From JBBRVP01 sp038246785 (GTDB taxonomy: Bacteria > Actinomycetota > Actinomycetes > Jiangellales > Jiangellaceae): 64,000 bases of DNA. The DNA lies in the NCBI GenBank assembly GCA_038246785.1, contig JBBRVP010000007.1, positions 37,603 to 101,602 on the forward strand, written 5' to 3'. Under the pieces are notes generated by a model. The model saw only the letters and a program-made list of their open reading frames with translations. It did not search any database and was not told the DNA's origin. Position 1 is the stretch's first letter. Every line of letters starts with the position of its first letter. Below are positions 56,803-64,000 of the stretch, piece after piece. Made by a program: the position numbers and the translations under genes.

Positions 56803-58197
56803 TCAGCCGAATCCCCCGCCTCCGTCGAACCCGCCTCCGCCGTCGAACGCGCCTCCGCCGTCGAACCCGCCCCCGCCGTCGAACCCGCCTCCGCCGCCGA
56901 ACCCGCCCCCGTCGCCGTACCCCCATCCGCCGCCGAGGTGGGCCCACCCACCGCCGGAGGCGAGCATCGTGCCCAGCAGGAACGCCGGCACCGCGGCGCC
57001 GAAGTAGCCGCCGGCCCATCCGCCGTACGCCGGGCCGGCCTCCCAGTACGGCCGGCGCGTGCCGCCGACCGGGACGGTGCGGACGTCGGGTTCGCCGCCG
57101 TCGGCGAGCCGCGCGAAGCACGCGGCGCACACCGGCACCTCGCGGGGCGAGCCGCCCGGGGGGGCCCACCTGGCATCGCCGGTGGACGGCCCGTGGCGCG
57201 GGTCGAAGAAGCAGGGCGGCCGGCGCTGGGGAAGCTCGCTGCCGTCGCGCCGGGCGAGCACCCGGGCCAGCCGCCACCGGCCGTCGTCGAGTGCCTCGCT
57301 GACAACCCGGGCGTCCTCGGGGGCGCGGATCGCGGCGGCACCGGCCTTGGCCTGCTCGTAGTCGTCGAGAGCGGCCTGCAGGTCGGTCCGGCTGTGCTCG
57401 GGCACATCGGGGGAGCGCGGGTCGACGTCCAGCCGGTCGAGCTCCTCGCCGAAGGAGGTGACGTCCTCGTCGACGGCCCGGCGCAGGTCCCGAACGCTTG
57501 CGGCGGGTGGGGTCGTCGCGTCGCGGCGGCGGGCCAGGTGGCGCAGCAGCAGGAAGCCCACGCCCCCGACGAGCAGGATCGGCAGGATGCCGATGCCGAA
57601 GCGGCCGCCCGAGGATTCGCTGGCGTACGGCGCGCCGTTGTCGCCGTACGCGCCGGTGTCCTCCGCCACGCCGGTGCCCGGGGCGGCGCCGACCGTGTCG
57701 ACGTTGGTGACGAACTGGGTGAGGAAGGCGTTGAGGTCGCGGCCGGCCGCCTGCCAGGCGTCGTCGGCGGCCTGCCGCGCCTCGGCGGTGGTGACCGACA
57801 GCCCGGGGCTCGCCCCCGCCGAGAACGTGGCGTCGCTGATGACGACGAGGTAGACGCCGGGACGCTGGTCGCTCGCCTGGTAGAGCAGCTGAGGTGCGTT
57901 CTCGACCTTGGCGACCTCGGGGAGCACCGCCACGTACACCGTGGGTTCCGCGGCGCGGGCCTGGTCCTGCAGCGCCGACAGCTGCTGGTCGCTGAGCCGG
58001 GCGCCCATCGGCAGCTCGTCCTGGGCGGCGGGTGAGACGTAGACCGGCTCGTCGCGCAGGGACAGCGCGGCCTCGCCGAGCGTGTCAGCCGCGTCCTGCG
58101 CGGGAGCGGCGGCTGCAGTGCCGACGAGTCCGACCAGGCCCAGCAGCAGCACCGCAAGCATGCGGCGTACGGCGGCGGCAGACTTCATGCGTCCCAT
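56803..58197 (-). CDS. TPM-domain (DUF477-like) membrane protein with Gly-rich tail
   Basis: A 464-residue envelope protein. A signal peptide (about 1-33, AVRRMLAVLLLGLVGLVGTA) precedes an extracellular domain (about 40-185: DEPVYVSPAAQDELPMGARL, VYVAVLPEVA, GVYLVVISDATFSAG) similar to TPM domains. A transmembrane helix near 205-222 (IGILPILLVGGVGFLLL) leads to a cytoplasmic helical part, a Cys pair (VPVCAACFA), a second hydrophobic segment (AVPAFLLGTMLASGGGW) and a tail of DGGGGF hexapeptides. Function unknown; TPM proteins are linked to membrane-protein repair and phosphatase activity. M1 or M4 may be the start. Confidence 0.72.
   Translation of the reverse strand: MGRMKSAAAVRRMLAVLLLGLVGLVGTAAAAPAQDAADTLGEAALSLRDEPVYVSPAAQDELPMGARLSDQQLSALQDQARAAEPTVYVAVLPEVAKVENAPQLLYQASDQRPGVYLVVISDATFSAGASPGLSVTTAEARQAADDAWQAAGRDLNAFLTQFVTNVDTVGAAPGTGVAEDTGAYGDNGAPYASESSGGRFGIGILPILLVGGVGFLLLRHLARRRDATTPPAASVRDLRRAVDEDVTSFGEELDRLDVDPRSPDVPEHSRTDLQAALDDYEQAKAGAAAIRAPEDARVVSEALDDGRWRLARVLARRDGSELPQRRPPCFFDPRHGPSTGDARWAPPGGSPREVPVCAACFARLADGGEPDVRTVPVGGTRRPYWEAGPAYGGWAGGYFGAAVPAFLLGTMLASGGGWAHLGGGWGYGDGGGFGGGGGFDGGGGFDGGGAFDGGGGFDGGGGFG
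56825..56914 (-). repeat. 18-bp tandem repeat encoding the Gly-rich tail (5 units)
   Basis: Five 18-base units like TCGAACCCGCCTCCGCCG start at 56825, 56843, 56861, 56879 and 56897 with one or two base changes each. They encode six-residue Gly-Gly-Gly-Phe-Asp-Gly type repeats, and slippage can change the tail length without a frameshift. Confidence 0.85.
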
Positions 58198-58242
58198 TGT
58201 GCGCGACGACCACGCGGGGCAGGCCGTGCCGAGCAGGCAGCC

Positions 58243-60012
58243 TCAGTCGCTGATCGAGCAGATCACCGCACCGCTGGCCACGGTCTCGCCGACGTCAGAC
58301 GTCAGCCCGCTGACGGTGCCGGCCTTGTGCGCGTTGAGCGGCTGTTCCATCTTCATCGCCTCGAGGACGACGACCAGGTCGCCCGCGGCGACCTGCTGTC
58401 CTTCCTCGACGGCGACCTTGACGATGGTGCCCTGCATGGGGCTGGTGAGCGCGTCTCCGCCGGCGGCCGCCGCGCCGCCCGAGCCGCTGCTGCGCCGCGG
58501 AGGCTTGCGGCGTCCGGCGGCCGCAGCAGAGCTGCCGCCGGCAGCCCCCAGACCGGCCGGCAGGACGACCTCGAGCCGGCGCCCGCCGACCTCGACGACG
58601 TAGCGCTCGCCCGGCTCCGCGTCGGCGGGAGCCTCGCCCGCACCGGCGTACGGCTCCACCGCATTGTCGAACTCGGTCTCGATCCAGCGGGTGTGCACGG
58701 TGAACGGCTTGTCCGGGTCCTCGGGTGCGAAGGCGGCGTCGCTGACGACCGCCCGGTGGAACGGGATGACCGTCGGCAGGCCGTCGACGTCGAACTCGGC
58801 GAGCGCGCGGCGCGCCCGCTGCAGCGCCTGCGTCCGGTCGTGGCCGGTGATGACGAGCTTGGCGAGCATGGAGTCGAAGGCCCCGCTGATGACGTCTCCC
58901 GCCTCGACCCCGGAGTCGACCCGTACGCCGGGTCCGCTCGGCGGCCGGAACGTCGTCACCGGACCCGGCTGGGGCAGGAAGTTGCGGCCGGCGTCCTCGC
59001 CGTTGATCCGGAACTCGATGGAGTGACCCCGCAGCGGCGGGTCGTCGTAGCCGAGCGGTTCGCCGTCGGCGATGCGGAACATCTCGCGGACGAGGTCGAT
59101 CCCGCTGACCTCCTCGGTCACCGGGTGCTCGACCTGCAGGCGGGTGTTGACCTCGAGGAAGGAGATCGTCCCGTCCTGGCCGACGAGGAACTCGCAGGTG
59201 CCGGCGCCGACATAGCCCGCCCCGCGCAGGATCGCCTTGGAGGCACGGTAGAGCTGGGTCTCCTGCTCCGCGGACAGGAACGGCGCCGGTGCCTCCTCGA
59301 CCAGCTTCTGGTGCCGGCGCTGCAGCGAGCAGTCGCGAGTGGAGACGACGACTACGCCTCCGTGCTGGTCGGCCAGGCACTGGGTCTCCACGTGGCGAGG
59401 CCGATCGAGGTAGCGCTCGACGAAGCACTCGCCGCGCCCGAACGCGGCCACCGCCTCGCGGGTCGCGGAGTCGAAGAGCTCCGGCACCTCCTCGCGGGTG
59501 CGCGCCACCTTCAGGCCGCGCCCGCCGCCACCGTAGGCGGCCTTGATCGCCACCGGCAGCCCGTGCTCGTCGACGAAGGCGAGGATCTCGGCGGCCCCGC
59601 TCACCGGGTCGGCTGTGCCGGGCACCAGCGGAGCCCCGGCGCGCTCGGCGATGTGGCGCGCCTTGACCTTGTCGCCGAGCGCGTCGATCGCCTCCGGCGG
59701 CGGACCGATCCAGGTGAGACCGGCATCGATGACGGCCTGGGCGAACGACGCGTTCTCGGCGAGGAAGCCGTAGCCAGGGTGGACGCCGTCCGCACCGGCC
59801 TGCGCGGCGATCGCCAGCAGCTTGTCCTGGCGCAGGTACGACTCGCCCGGAGTGGCCCCGCCGAGCGCGTACGCCTCGTCGGCGACCTTGACGTGCAGTG
59901 CGTCGCGGTCGGACTCGGCGTAGACCGCCACCGAGGCGATGCCGGCGTCGCGACAGGCGCGCGCGATGCGCACGGCGATCTCGCCGCGGTTGGCGATGAG
60001 GACCTTGCGCAC
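58243..60012 (-). CDS. Acyl-CoA carboxylase alpha subunit (biotin carboxylase + BCCP)
   Basis: Carboxylates its own biotin with ATP and bicarbonate for transfer by a separate beta subunit, giving malonyl-CoA or methylmalonyl-CoA. The 589-residue protein has the biotin carboxylase domain (KVLIANRGEIAVRIARACRD, HPGYGFLAENASFAQAV, the ATP loop YGGGGRGLKVARTREEV, FLEVNTRLQVEHPVTEEVSG), a C-terminal subdomain and an Ala/Ser-rich linker. The biotinyl domain has LEAMKMEQPLNAH (biotinylated Lys near 554). No beta subunit is adjacent. AccA3-like by architecture; the substrate depends on the partner. Confidence 0.93.
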   Translation of the reverse strand: MRKVLIANRGEIAVRIARACRDAGIASVAVYAESDRDALHVKVADEAYALGGATPGESYLRQDKLLAIAAQAGADGVHPGYGFLAENASFAQAVIDAGLTWIGPPPEAIDALGDKVKARHIAERAGAPLVPGTADPVSGAAEILAFVDEHGLPVAIKAAYGGGGRGLKVARTREEVPELFDSATREAVAAFGRGECFVERYLDRPRHVETQCLADQHGGVVVVSTRDCSLQRRHQKLVEEAPAPFLSAEQETQLYRASKAILRGAGYVGAGTCEFLVGQDGTISFLEVNTRLQVEHPVTEEVSGIDLVREMFRIADGEPLGYDDPPLRGHSIEFRINGEDAGRNFLPQPGPVTTFRPPSGPGVRVDSGVEAGDVISGAFDSMLAKLVITGHDRTQALQRARRALAEFDVDGLPTVIPFHRAVVSDAAFAPEDPDKPFTVHTRWIETEFDNAVEPYAGAGEAPADAEPGERYVVEVGGRRLEVVLPAGLGAAGGSSAAAAGRRKPPRRSSGSGGAAAAGGDALTSPMQGTIVKVAVEEGQQVAAGDLVVVLEAMKMEQPLNAHKAGTVSGLTSDVGETVASGAVICSISD

Positions 60013-60109
60013 GCTGCTCCCTCCGGCCGGCCTCTGCTCGAGGCTGCGCCGACTCTATCGGCGGGCATCCAATCAGCATGCGGGCTGGGCCGCGGCCGGC
60101 TGACGGCCT

Positions 60110-60523
60110 TCAGGTGGCGAGCCAGCCGGCGACCTGGCGGGCGTACGCCTCGAGGTCCGACGGGTCGTCCAGCCGCGCCAGCACGACGGCGTCGTCCACG
60201 ACCGCGTACTCGTGCACCAGCACGTTGCGGAACCCCACCGCGCGGCGCATCCGGCCGGCGAGCGCGTCGTCGAGGACGCCGTGCCGTCCGAGCAACGCCA
60301 TCGCGTCCCCGTTGTCCTGGGGCGGGCCCCAGCCCTCGGCGGCACACACGTGCTGCGCGACGTCGATGCAGGACTCGATCGCGGTGACGAAGGTGTACTT
60401 GACCCCGCGCAGCCACAGCGGATCGACGCGGCGCTCGGCGGTCGCCGCGGACGCCGATCGGAGGACGGCGAGGTCGTCGCCTGCCGAGCGGAGCAGCCGC
60501 AGTACGCGGGTCTCATCGACCAC
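60110..60523 (-). CDS. hepT: HepT-family (DUF86) toxin RNase
   Basis: A 137-residue HEPN-domain ribonuclease toxin. The active-site motif RX4HXY is intact: R99-NVLV-H104-E-Y106 in GFRNVLVHEYAV. The helical HEPN core includes GVKYTFVTAIESCIDVAQHV and DDALAGRMRRAVGFRN. GTG 60523 overlaps the mntA end by 11 bases. In the characterised MntA-HepT system the antitoxin adds AMP to the Tyr of this motif, which is present here. The pair is likely a functional type VII toxin-antitoxin module. Confidence 0.88.
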   Translation of the reverse strand: MVDETRVLRLLRSAGDDLAVLRSASAATAERRVDPLWLRGVKYTFVTAIESCIDVAQHVCAAEGWGPPQDNGDAMALLGRHGVLDDALAGRMRRAVGFRNVLVHEYAVVDDAVVLARLDDPSDLEAYARQVAGWLAT

Positions 60524-60917
60524 GGCGCAGGCCCTCGGCGAACTCCCGGTGGCTGCGGTCGAGGCGCGGCTTCTCGTCCGCGTAGATCTTGCGGGTCTGG
60601 GCCACCCACCGCACCCGAGCGACGGGGTCGTCGTCGAAGAGCAGCTGGCCATCGAGCGCGACCCGGCCGGCGAGCTCCAGCGGCGCCCCGTTCAGGACGA
60701 GCAGGTCGACCCCGGCGGGCAGCAGGACGTCGTACGACTGCGGCGGGTCGCTCGGCCACCAGGCGGCGACGTCGAGGTCGGAATCTGACCGCGCCGTTCC
60801 CTGTGCGGTGCTTCCATGGATCATCGCAAAGGCCGCGCCGGCCTCGCGAAGCGCGGCGGTCACCGTCGCGCGCGCGCGGTCGTCCGGCTCGGGCACGGCG
60901 ATCAGTCTCGCACGCAA
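60513..60917 (-). CDS. mntA: MntA-family nucleotidyltransferase antitoxin
   Basis: A 134-residue minimal nucleotidyltransferase. The GS-X10-DXD motif is exact: G35-S36 in MIHGSTAQGTARS, then D47-L-D49 in DSDLDVAAWW. A third acidic position may be in GVDLLVLNG. It precedes and overlaps hepT, as in known modules where MntA AMPylates HepT. The first codon is TTG 60917; GTG 60896 in frame is an alternative giving PEPDDRARATV. No nearby mobile-gene hallmarks besides a possible transposase remnant upstream at 60998. Confidence 0.88.
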   Translation of the reverse strand: MRARLIAVPEPDDRARATVTAALREAGAAFAMIHGSTAQGTARSDSDLDVAAWWPSDPPQSYDVLLPAGVDLLVLNGAPLELAGRVALDGQLLFDDDPVARVRWVAQTRKIYADEKPRLDRSHREFAEGLRRGR

Positions 60918-60997
60918 CCGCCTGGCCGGTTCCCGCCGGCATGGGGTGAGAACGAGCGGCAGCCGGGTCAGCAGAAGGTAAAGAAGCCCAGGAAACC

Positions 60998-61120
60998 GTG
61001 CTGCGTTACCCCTCCACCGGCGGGCGACCCCGCGCCCGCCGCATGCTCACCGAGATGACCCCCACCCAACAGCGCCTCTACGACCTCTTCGGCCTGCACC
61101 GCCACGCCCCCACCCGCTGA
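60998..61120 (+). pseudogene. Possible transposase C-terminal fragment
   Basis: The frame ending at TGA 61118-61120 reads LRYPSTGGRPRARRMLTEM and TPTQQRLYDLFGLHRHAPTR, which looks like the C-terminus of a DDE-type IS transposase (my recollection, unsearched). It has no start or catalytic domain. The surrounding 60918-61332 stretch (415 bases) holds nothing else I can assign; it may be a scar of an old insertion beside the toxin-antitoxin module. Confidence 0.4.
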
Positions 61121-61332
61121 CCGGCTTAGGTACTACACCCGCCGGCCGCAGAAACAGCCCTTGAGCAGCGCAAACGCAGCCAAGATCGAGATAAGGGGGA
61201 AGGTCCCGCTAGGCCGTGCGGGAACCAGCTCTGCCGGTACGTCAGCACGGCTCCGACCGCCGGCTGGGCTAGGGGGTCGCCACGACGAGGCCGGCGACGT
61301 GAGTATCGCCGGTGTTACGCCGGCGGCGAGCG

Positions 61333-61674
61333 TCACTGCGGTGCCGTCGTCGCCGCCAGCAGCCGGCGAGCCCGGCGGCCGAGATCGCCGAGGTCGACCC
61401 GGCCGGCCTCGGCGGCGGCGGCCAGCCGTTCGGCGAGGTCGAGTGCCTCGTCCACGAGAGGCGCATCGGCCGCGGCTCCCTGACCCATGTCGTGCAGGAT
61501 CGTCCGCTCGGTGCGCGAGGCGATGACCGGGTCGGCGATGCCCTCGATCCATACCCGCGTACGTCGGCCGTCGCCGCGCTCGCTCCCGCGCAGCGGCTCC
61601 ATGGCGTAGATCCGGTCAGCGCGCGCGTACTTGCCGAATCCCAGCGAGATCATGCGCGGCTCAGGCGGCACCAT
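61333..61674 (-). CDS. Conserved hypothetical protein, faint RemA/DUF370 resemblance
   Basis: A 113-residue protein I do not recognise with certainty. The N-terminus MISLGFGKYARADRIYAMEP, then RRTRVWIEGIADPVIASRTERT recalls the small RemA-like regulators (G-GN-V-A-RI and RRTR segments), but this is weak. The C-terminal half (VDEALDLAERLAAAAEAGRV) is helical. ATG 61653 is an equally good start, seven codons in. Confidence 0.55.
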   Translation of the reverse strand: MVPPEPRMISLGFGKYARADRIYAMEPLRGSERGDGRRTRVWIEGIADPVIASRTERTILHDMGQGAAADAPLVDEALDLAERLAAAAEAGRVDLGDLGRRARRLLAATTAPQ

Positions 61675-61728
61675 CGGATGATGTCAGAGCCGGGGCAGCC
61701 GCCGCGCCCGCCCGGCCATCGTTGTGGG

Positions 61729-62079
61729 CTACTCGGTCCCGACGAGCGGGAACGGCTCGAAGATCCACGAGACCTGCGGACGGGCGAGCATGTCGTCGAC
61801 CTCGCTGCGGGCACGCTCGACACCCTCGCTCCCGAGGTCCTCCTCGAGCAGCCGCCAGAGGTCCCAGTCGGCCGGCTGGCCGCCCTCGAAGAGGAACGCG
61901 AAGACCACCACGCCGTCGGCTGCCTGCGTGTCGCGCAGCACCCGCCAGCGCTCGCTGTGATGCGCTCGCAGGCGTTCCACGGCCGGGGCCACACTGCCGG
62001 TGAGCCATGCGGCGAAGTCGTCGGCTCGGTCCTCCTTCACCGCGTTGATCGCGATCGTCGTGTTGCTCGGCTCCGGCAT
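61729..62079 (-). CDS. Conserved hypothetical protein (about 116 aa)
   Basis: No recognised family. From ATG 62079 it reads PEPSNTTIAINAVKEDRADD, then FAAWLTGSVAPAVERLRAHH, VVFAFLFEGGQPADWDLWRL and VSWIFEPFPLVGTE. Alternating strands and helices suggest a small alpha/beta (ferredoxin-like or monooxygenase-like) fold. ATG 62079 follows GGCGGAG; a longer frame from 62118 is possible. Confidence 0.55.
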   Translation of the reverse strand: MPEPSNTTIAINAVKEDRADDFAAWLTGSVAPAVERLRAHHSERWRVLRDTQAADGVVVFAFLFEGGQPADWDLWRLLEEDLGSEGVERARSEVDDMLARPQVSWIFEPFPLVGTE

Positions 62080-62166
62080 CGCTCCGCCTCTCGGGCTCGG
62101 GGTCTCACCGTGCGCCATCGAGCCGCTCTGGTCAACAACGGTCCCCGCGACGGGACCTATCGCAGC

Positions 62167-63366
62167 TCAGCGGCCTCCGACGACCTCGAGCGCCTGCCTG
62201 GCCATCTCCCGCTCCTCGTCGGTCGGCACGACGAGCACGGCGACCGGCGCGCCGTCGGGGCTGATCCACCTGGCGGCCGCGGCGTCGGACTCGTTGCGCG
62301 CACGGTCGATCGCGATGCCGAGCAACCCCAGCCCGGCCATCGCCTGCTCGCGTACGGCGGCCGCGTGCTCCCCGACGCCCGCGGTGAACACGACGGCGTC
62401 CAGGCGGCCGAGCGCGGCGGCGTAGGCGCCGACGTACTTGCGCAGCCGATAGCAGTAGACGTCGAGCGCCAGCCGAGCCTCCGGATCGCCCGCGGCTGCG
62501 CGGGCCAGCACCTCCCGCACGTCGTTGCTGCCAGCGAGCCCCCGAAGGCCGCTGTCGCGGTTGAGCGCCTGCTCGACCTGCTCGGCGCTCAGACCCGCGG
62601 TACGGGACAGGTGGGCCGCCAGCGCGGGGTCCACGTCGCCGCTGCGGGTGCCCATGACCAGCCCCTCCAGCGGAGTCAGGCCCATCGAGGTGTCGACGCT
62701 GCGACCGGCCCGGACGGCGGTGGCGCTCGCGCCGTTGCCGAGGTGGAGCACGACGAGATCGACCTCGTCCGGGCGACGGCCGAGCAGCCGCGCGGCCTCG
62801 CGGGTCACCCACGCCACCGACGTGCCGTGGAAGCCGTAGCGCCGTACGCCGTGCTCGGCGGCCCACTCCCGCGGGACGGCGTAGCTGAACGCGTGCGGCG
62901 GCAGCGTCCGGTGGAACGCGGTGTCGAAGACGGCGACGTGCGGGAGAGCCGGCAGGGCGCGGCGGGCGACCCGGATGCCCTCGACGCTGGGCGGGTTGTG
63001 CAGGGGTGCCAGCACCGACAGGTCCGCGATGGCCGCCACGATCTCGTCGTCGAGCAGGGTGGGCGCGACGAAGCGCTCGCCGCCGTGCACGACCCGATGG
63101 GCCACCGCGCGGATCCCGGCGTCGCGCAGCCTTGGGCCCTGCTGGTCGAAGGCGTCGAGGACGGCGGCCAACGCGGCCTCGTGATCGTCGATCCGGCCTT
63201 CGACGACGTGCGGCGCAGCGCCGCCGACGCGGTGCTCGAGGCGGCCCACCTGTTCGCCGATGCGCTCGACGAGCCCGCTGGCGAGCACAGCGCCGTCGCT
63301 CGGGTCGAGCAGGCGGTACTTCACCGAGGAGGAGCCGGCGTTGAGCACGAGCACGGGCTCGGTCAC
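62167..63366 (-). CDS. ackA: Acetate kinase
   Basis: Interconverts acetyl phosphate plus ADP and acetate plus ATP. The 399-residue ASKHA enzyme has the signature VLVLNAGSSSVKYRLLD, AHRVVHGGERFVAPTLLDD, HVAVFDTAFHRTLPPHAFSY, RRYGFHGTSVAWVTREAA, VVLHLGNGASATAVRAGRSV-DTSMG and VVFTAGVGEHAAAVRE. GTG 63366 overlaps the pta stop by 4 bases (GTGA). Because pta is interrupted by an insertion sequence, ackA has lost its normal upstream promoter. Confidence 0.95.
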   Translation of the reverse strand: MTEPVLVLNAGSSSVKYRLLDPSDGAVLASGLVERIGEQVGRLEHRVGGAAPHVVEGRIDDHEAALAAVLDAFDQQGPRLRDAGIRAVAHRVVHGGERFVAPTLLDDEIVAAIADLSVLAPLHNPPSVEGIRVARRALPALPHVAVFDTAFHRTLPPHAFSYAVPREWAAEHGVRRYGFHGTSVAWVTREAARLLGRRPDEVDLVVLHLGNGASATAVRAGRSVDTSMGLTPLEGLVMGTRSGDVDPALAAHLSRTAGLSAEQVEQALNRDSGLRGLAGSNDVREVLARAAAGDPEARLALDVYCYRLRKYVGAYAAALGRLDAVVFTAGVGEHAAAVREQAMAGLGLLGIAIDRARNESDAAAARWISPDGAPVAVLVVPTDEEREMARQALEVVGGR

Positions 63367-63859
63367 GGCGACGGCTCGTGCTCGGCCTCCGCCGCCTGCA
63401 CGGCGGTGACCGCGATCGTCGTGACGATGTCGGCCACCGTGGCGCCGCGTGACAGGTCGTTGACCGGCATGTTCAGCCCTTGCAGCACGGGGCCGACCGC
63501 GACCGCGTTGGCGCTGCGCTGGACGGCCTTGTAGGTGTTGTTGCCGGTGTTGAGGTCGGGGAAGACCAGCACGGTCGCGGTCCCGGCGACCGGGCTGCCG
63601 GGGGCCTTGCTGCGTGCCACCTCGGGCTCGATCGCCGCGTCGTACTGGATGGGGCCGTCGACCAGCAGCTCGGGCGCGCGTTCGCGGACGAGCTCGGTGG
63701 CCCGACGCACCTTCTCGACCTCGGCCCCGGTCCCGGACTGGCCCGTCGAATAGGACAGCATCGCCACGCGGGGCTCGACTCCGAACGCCTCGGCGGTCGC
63801 CGCGGAGCTCACGGCGATGTCGGCCAGCTGTTCGGCGGTGGGGTCCGGGTTGATGGCAC
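63363..63859 (-). pseudogene. pta: Phosphate acetyltransferase, C-terminal fragment truncated by an IS
   Basis: The last ~165 residues of the phosphotransacetylase domain remain: CAINPDPTAEQLADIAVSSA, VAMLSYSTGQSGTG, VDGPIQYDAAIEPEVARSKA, VLVFPDLNTGNNTYKAVQRS and LQGLNMPVNDLSRGATVADI. Upstream of Cys the sequence switches at about 63860 to the end of an insertion sequence carrying a transposase gene. The open frame continues into the IS to ATG 63938, so a short fusion could be translated, but without the N-terminal acetyl-CoA/phosphate residues it should be inactive. Confidence 0.85.
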
Positions 63860-63860
63860 A

Positions 63861-63875
63861 GTGAGGTTTTCTCAC
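63861..63875. mobile_element. End of the insertion sequence interrupting pta
   Basis: GTGAG-GTTTT-CTCAC (63861-63875) is a small perfect inverted repeat exactly at the border between pta-coding DNA (to about 63859) and IS DNA. The other IS end is outside the window, so terminal inverted repeats and target duplication cannot be confirmed. Confidence 0.55.
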
Positions 63876-64000
63876 CGGACTGGCCGCTGAAGGTGGAGTA
63901 GGACGAGAGCGGCGGCGGTGATGGCGCCGATTCTCCACGGGTCGAGGGTGACGCGTTCGAGCGCTTTCCAGCTGCGTTTGAGCAGCGCGTTGGCCCGTTC
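63872..64000 (-). CDS. IS transposase, C-terminal end (5' part outside window)
   Basis: The 42 visible residues ERANALLKRSWKALERVTLD, then PWRIGAITAAALVLLHLQ match the C-terminus of DDE transposases of the IS5-like group, whose LLK-x-W-KALxRVxLxPWRIG-ITAAALVLL end is characteristic as I recall it. The stop TGA (63874-63872) falls within the IS end. The element runs out of the window to the right. Confidence 0.75.
   Translation of the reverse strand, partial: ERANALLKRSWKALERVTLDPWRIGAITAAALVLLHLQRPVR

Noticed and set aside
58327..60387. 686-codon plus-strand frame
   Set aside because: Antisense to the carboxylase alpha subunit; no recognisable motif.
61161..61526. 121-codon plus-strand frame and its minus-strand counterpart near 61133-61552
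   Set aside because: Neither reads like a protein over its length; a short hydrophobic end on the minus strand is not enough for a call.
61312..63534. 740-codon open frame on the plus strand
   Set aside because: Antisense to ackA and pta, which have full family motifs; composition is typical of a shadow.
1..64000. tRNA or rRNA genes
   Set aside because: No cloverleaf with TTCGA-type arms or rRNA-like stretches was noticed in the intergenic spaces; a tRNAscan run would settle it.

Overview
The window is about 64 kb of very GC-rich DNA (my estimate by eye is just over 70% G+C) and reads as a chromosomal segment of a high-GC Actinobacterium. Lineage markers are a DUF3017 gene behind purH, a DUF1707/PadR pair, an Rv3303c-type LpdA, a four-gene sdhCDAB operon, a fused biotin carboxylase/BCCP subunit and many -10-like hexamers placed 6 to 9 bases before start codons. 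The gene neighbourhood (lpdA, a gamma-glutamylcyclotransferase-like gene, punA, phosphosugar mutase, add, deoA, cdd, sdh) recalls the mycobacterial Rv3303c-Rv3319 region. I cannot name a genus.

Layout. 1-2559: 3' part of purH, DUF3017, malate dehydrogenase. 2692-8883: a 2032-residue LPxTG surface protein behind a strong promoter overlapped by a perfect inverted repeat. 9035-13542: aquaporin, L-2-hydroxyglutarate oxidase, a broken ClC channel gene, isocitrate dehydrogenase. 13543-18595: a vapC-like remnant, purU, a second LPxTG protein with a recent internal duplication, glyA and folD (one-carbon metabolism). 18596-22767: broken remnants and a galT-galE-galK-CYTH operon joined by 4-base overlaps. 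23012-29841: CorC-like transporter, gcvT, gcvH, trpS, 2H phosphoesterase, D-Ala-D-Ala carboxypeptidase, threonine-dehydratase-like enzyme. 30167-33438: sdhCDAB. 33660-37835: mannose-1-phosphate guanylyltransferase, acyl-CoA mutase large subunit, M20 amidohydrolase. 37932-55349: a nucleoside-type BMP/ABC importer and cdd, deoA, add, deoC, two aldehyde dehydrogenases, phosphosugar mutase and purine nucleoside phosphorylase, with a PadR regulator and a GNAT enzyme between. 55380-60012: LpdA, a TPM-domain membrane protein and an acyl-CoA carboxylase alpha subunit. 60110-60917: a complete MntA/HepT toxin-antitoxin pair. 61333-64000: two small unknown genes, ackA, and a pta gene cut by an insertion sequence.

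How the genes work together. The central block is a nucleoside uptake and salvage module: the ABC importer brings nucleosides in, Cdd and Add deaminate them, DeoA and PunA split them, the mutase isomerises pentose or hexose phosphates, and DeoC with the aldehyde dehydrogenases can take deoxyribose 5-phosphate through acetaldehyde to acetate or acetyl-CoA. icd, mdh and sdh supply the TCA cycle; glyA, folD, purU, gcvT, gcvH and purH supply one-carbon units and purines.

The most unusual content lies between genes. At least two families of long near-perfect palindromes recur in intergenic spaces (family A at 13567, 22827 and 43741; family B at 30041 and 45666), with further large hairpins at 18666 and 34812. 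Other points are an apparent CTG start codon on the ABC ATPase gene, interleaved inverted repeats before the importer operon, several genes broken by frameshifts, and a pta gene truncated by an IS. Frameshifts in short homopolymers (ClC, DUF1707) could be sequencing errors and should be confirmed.
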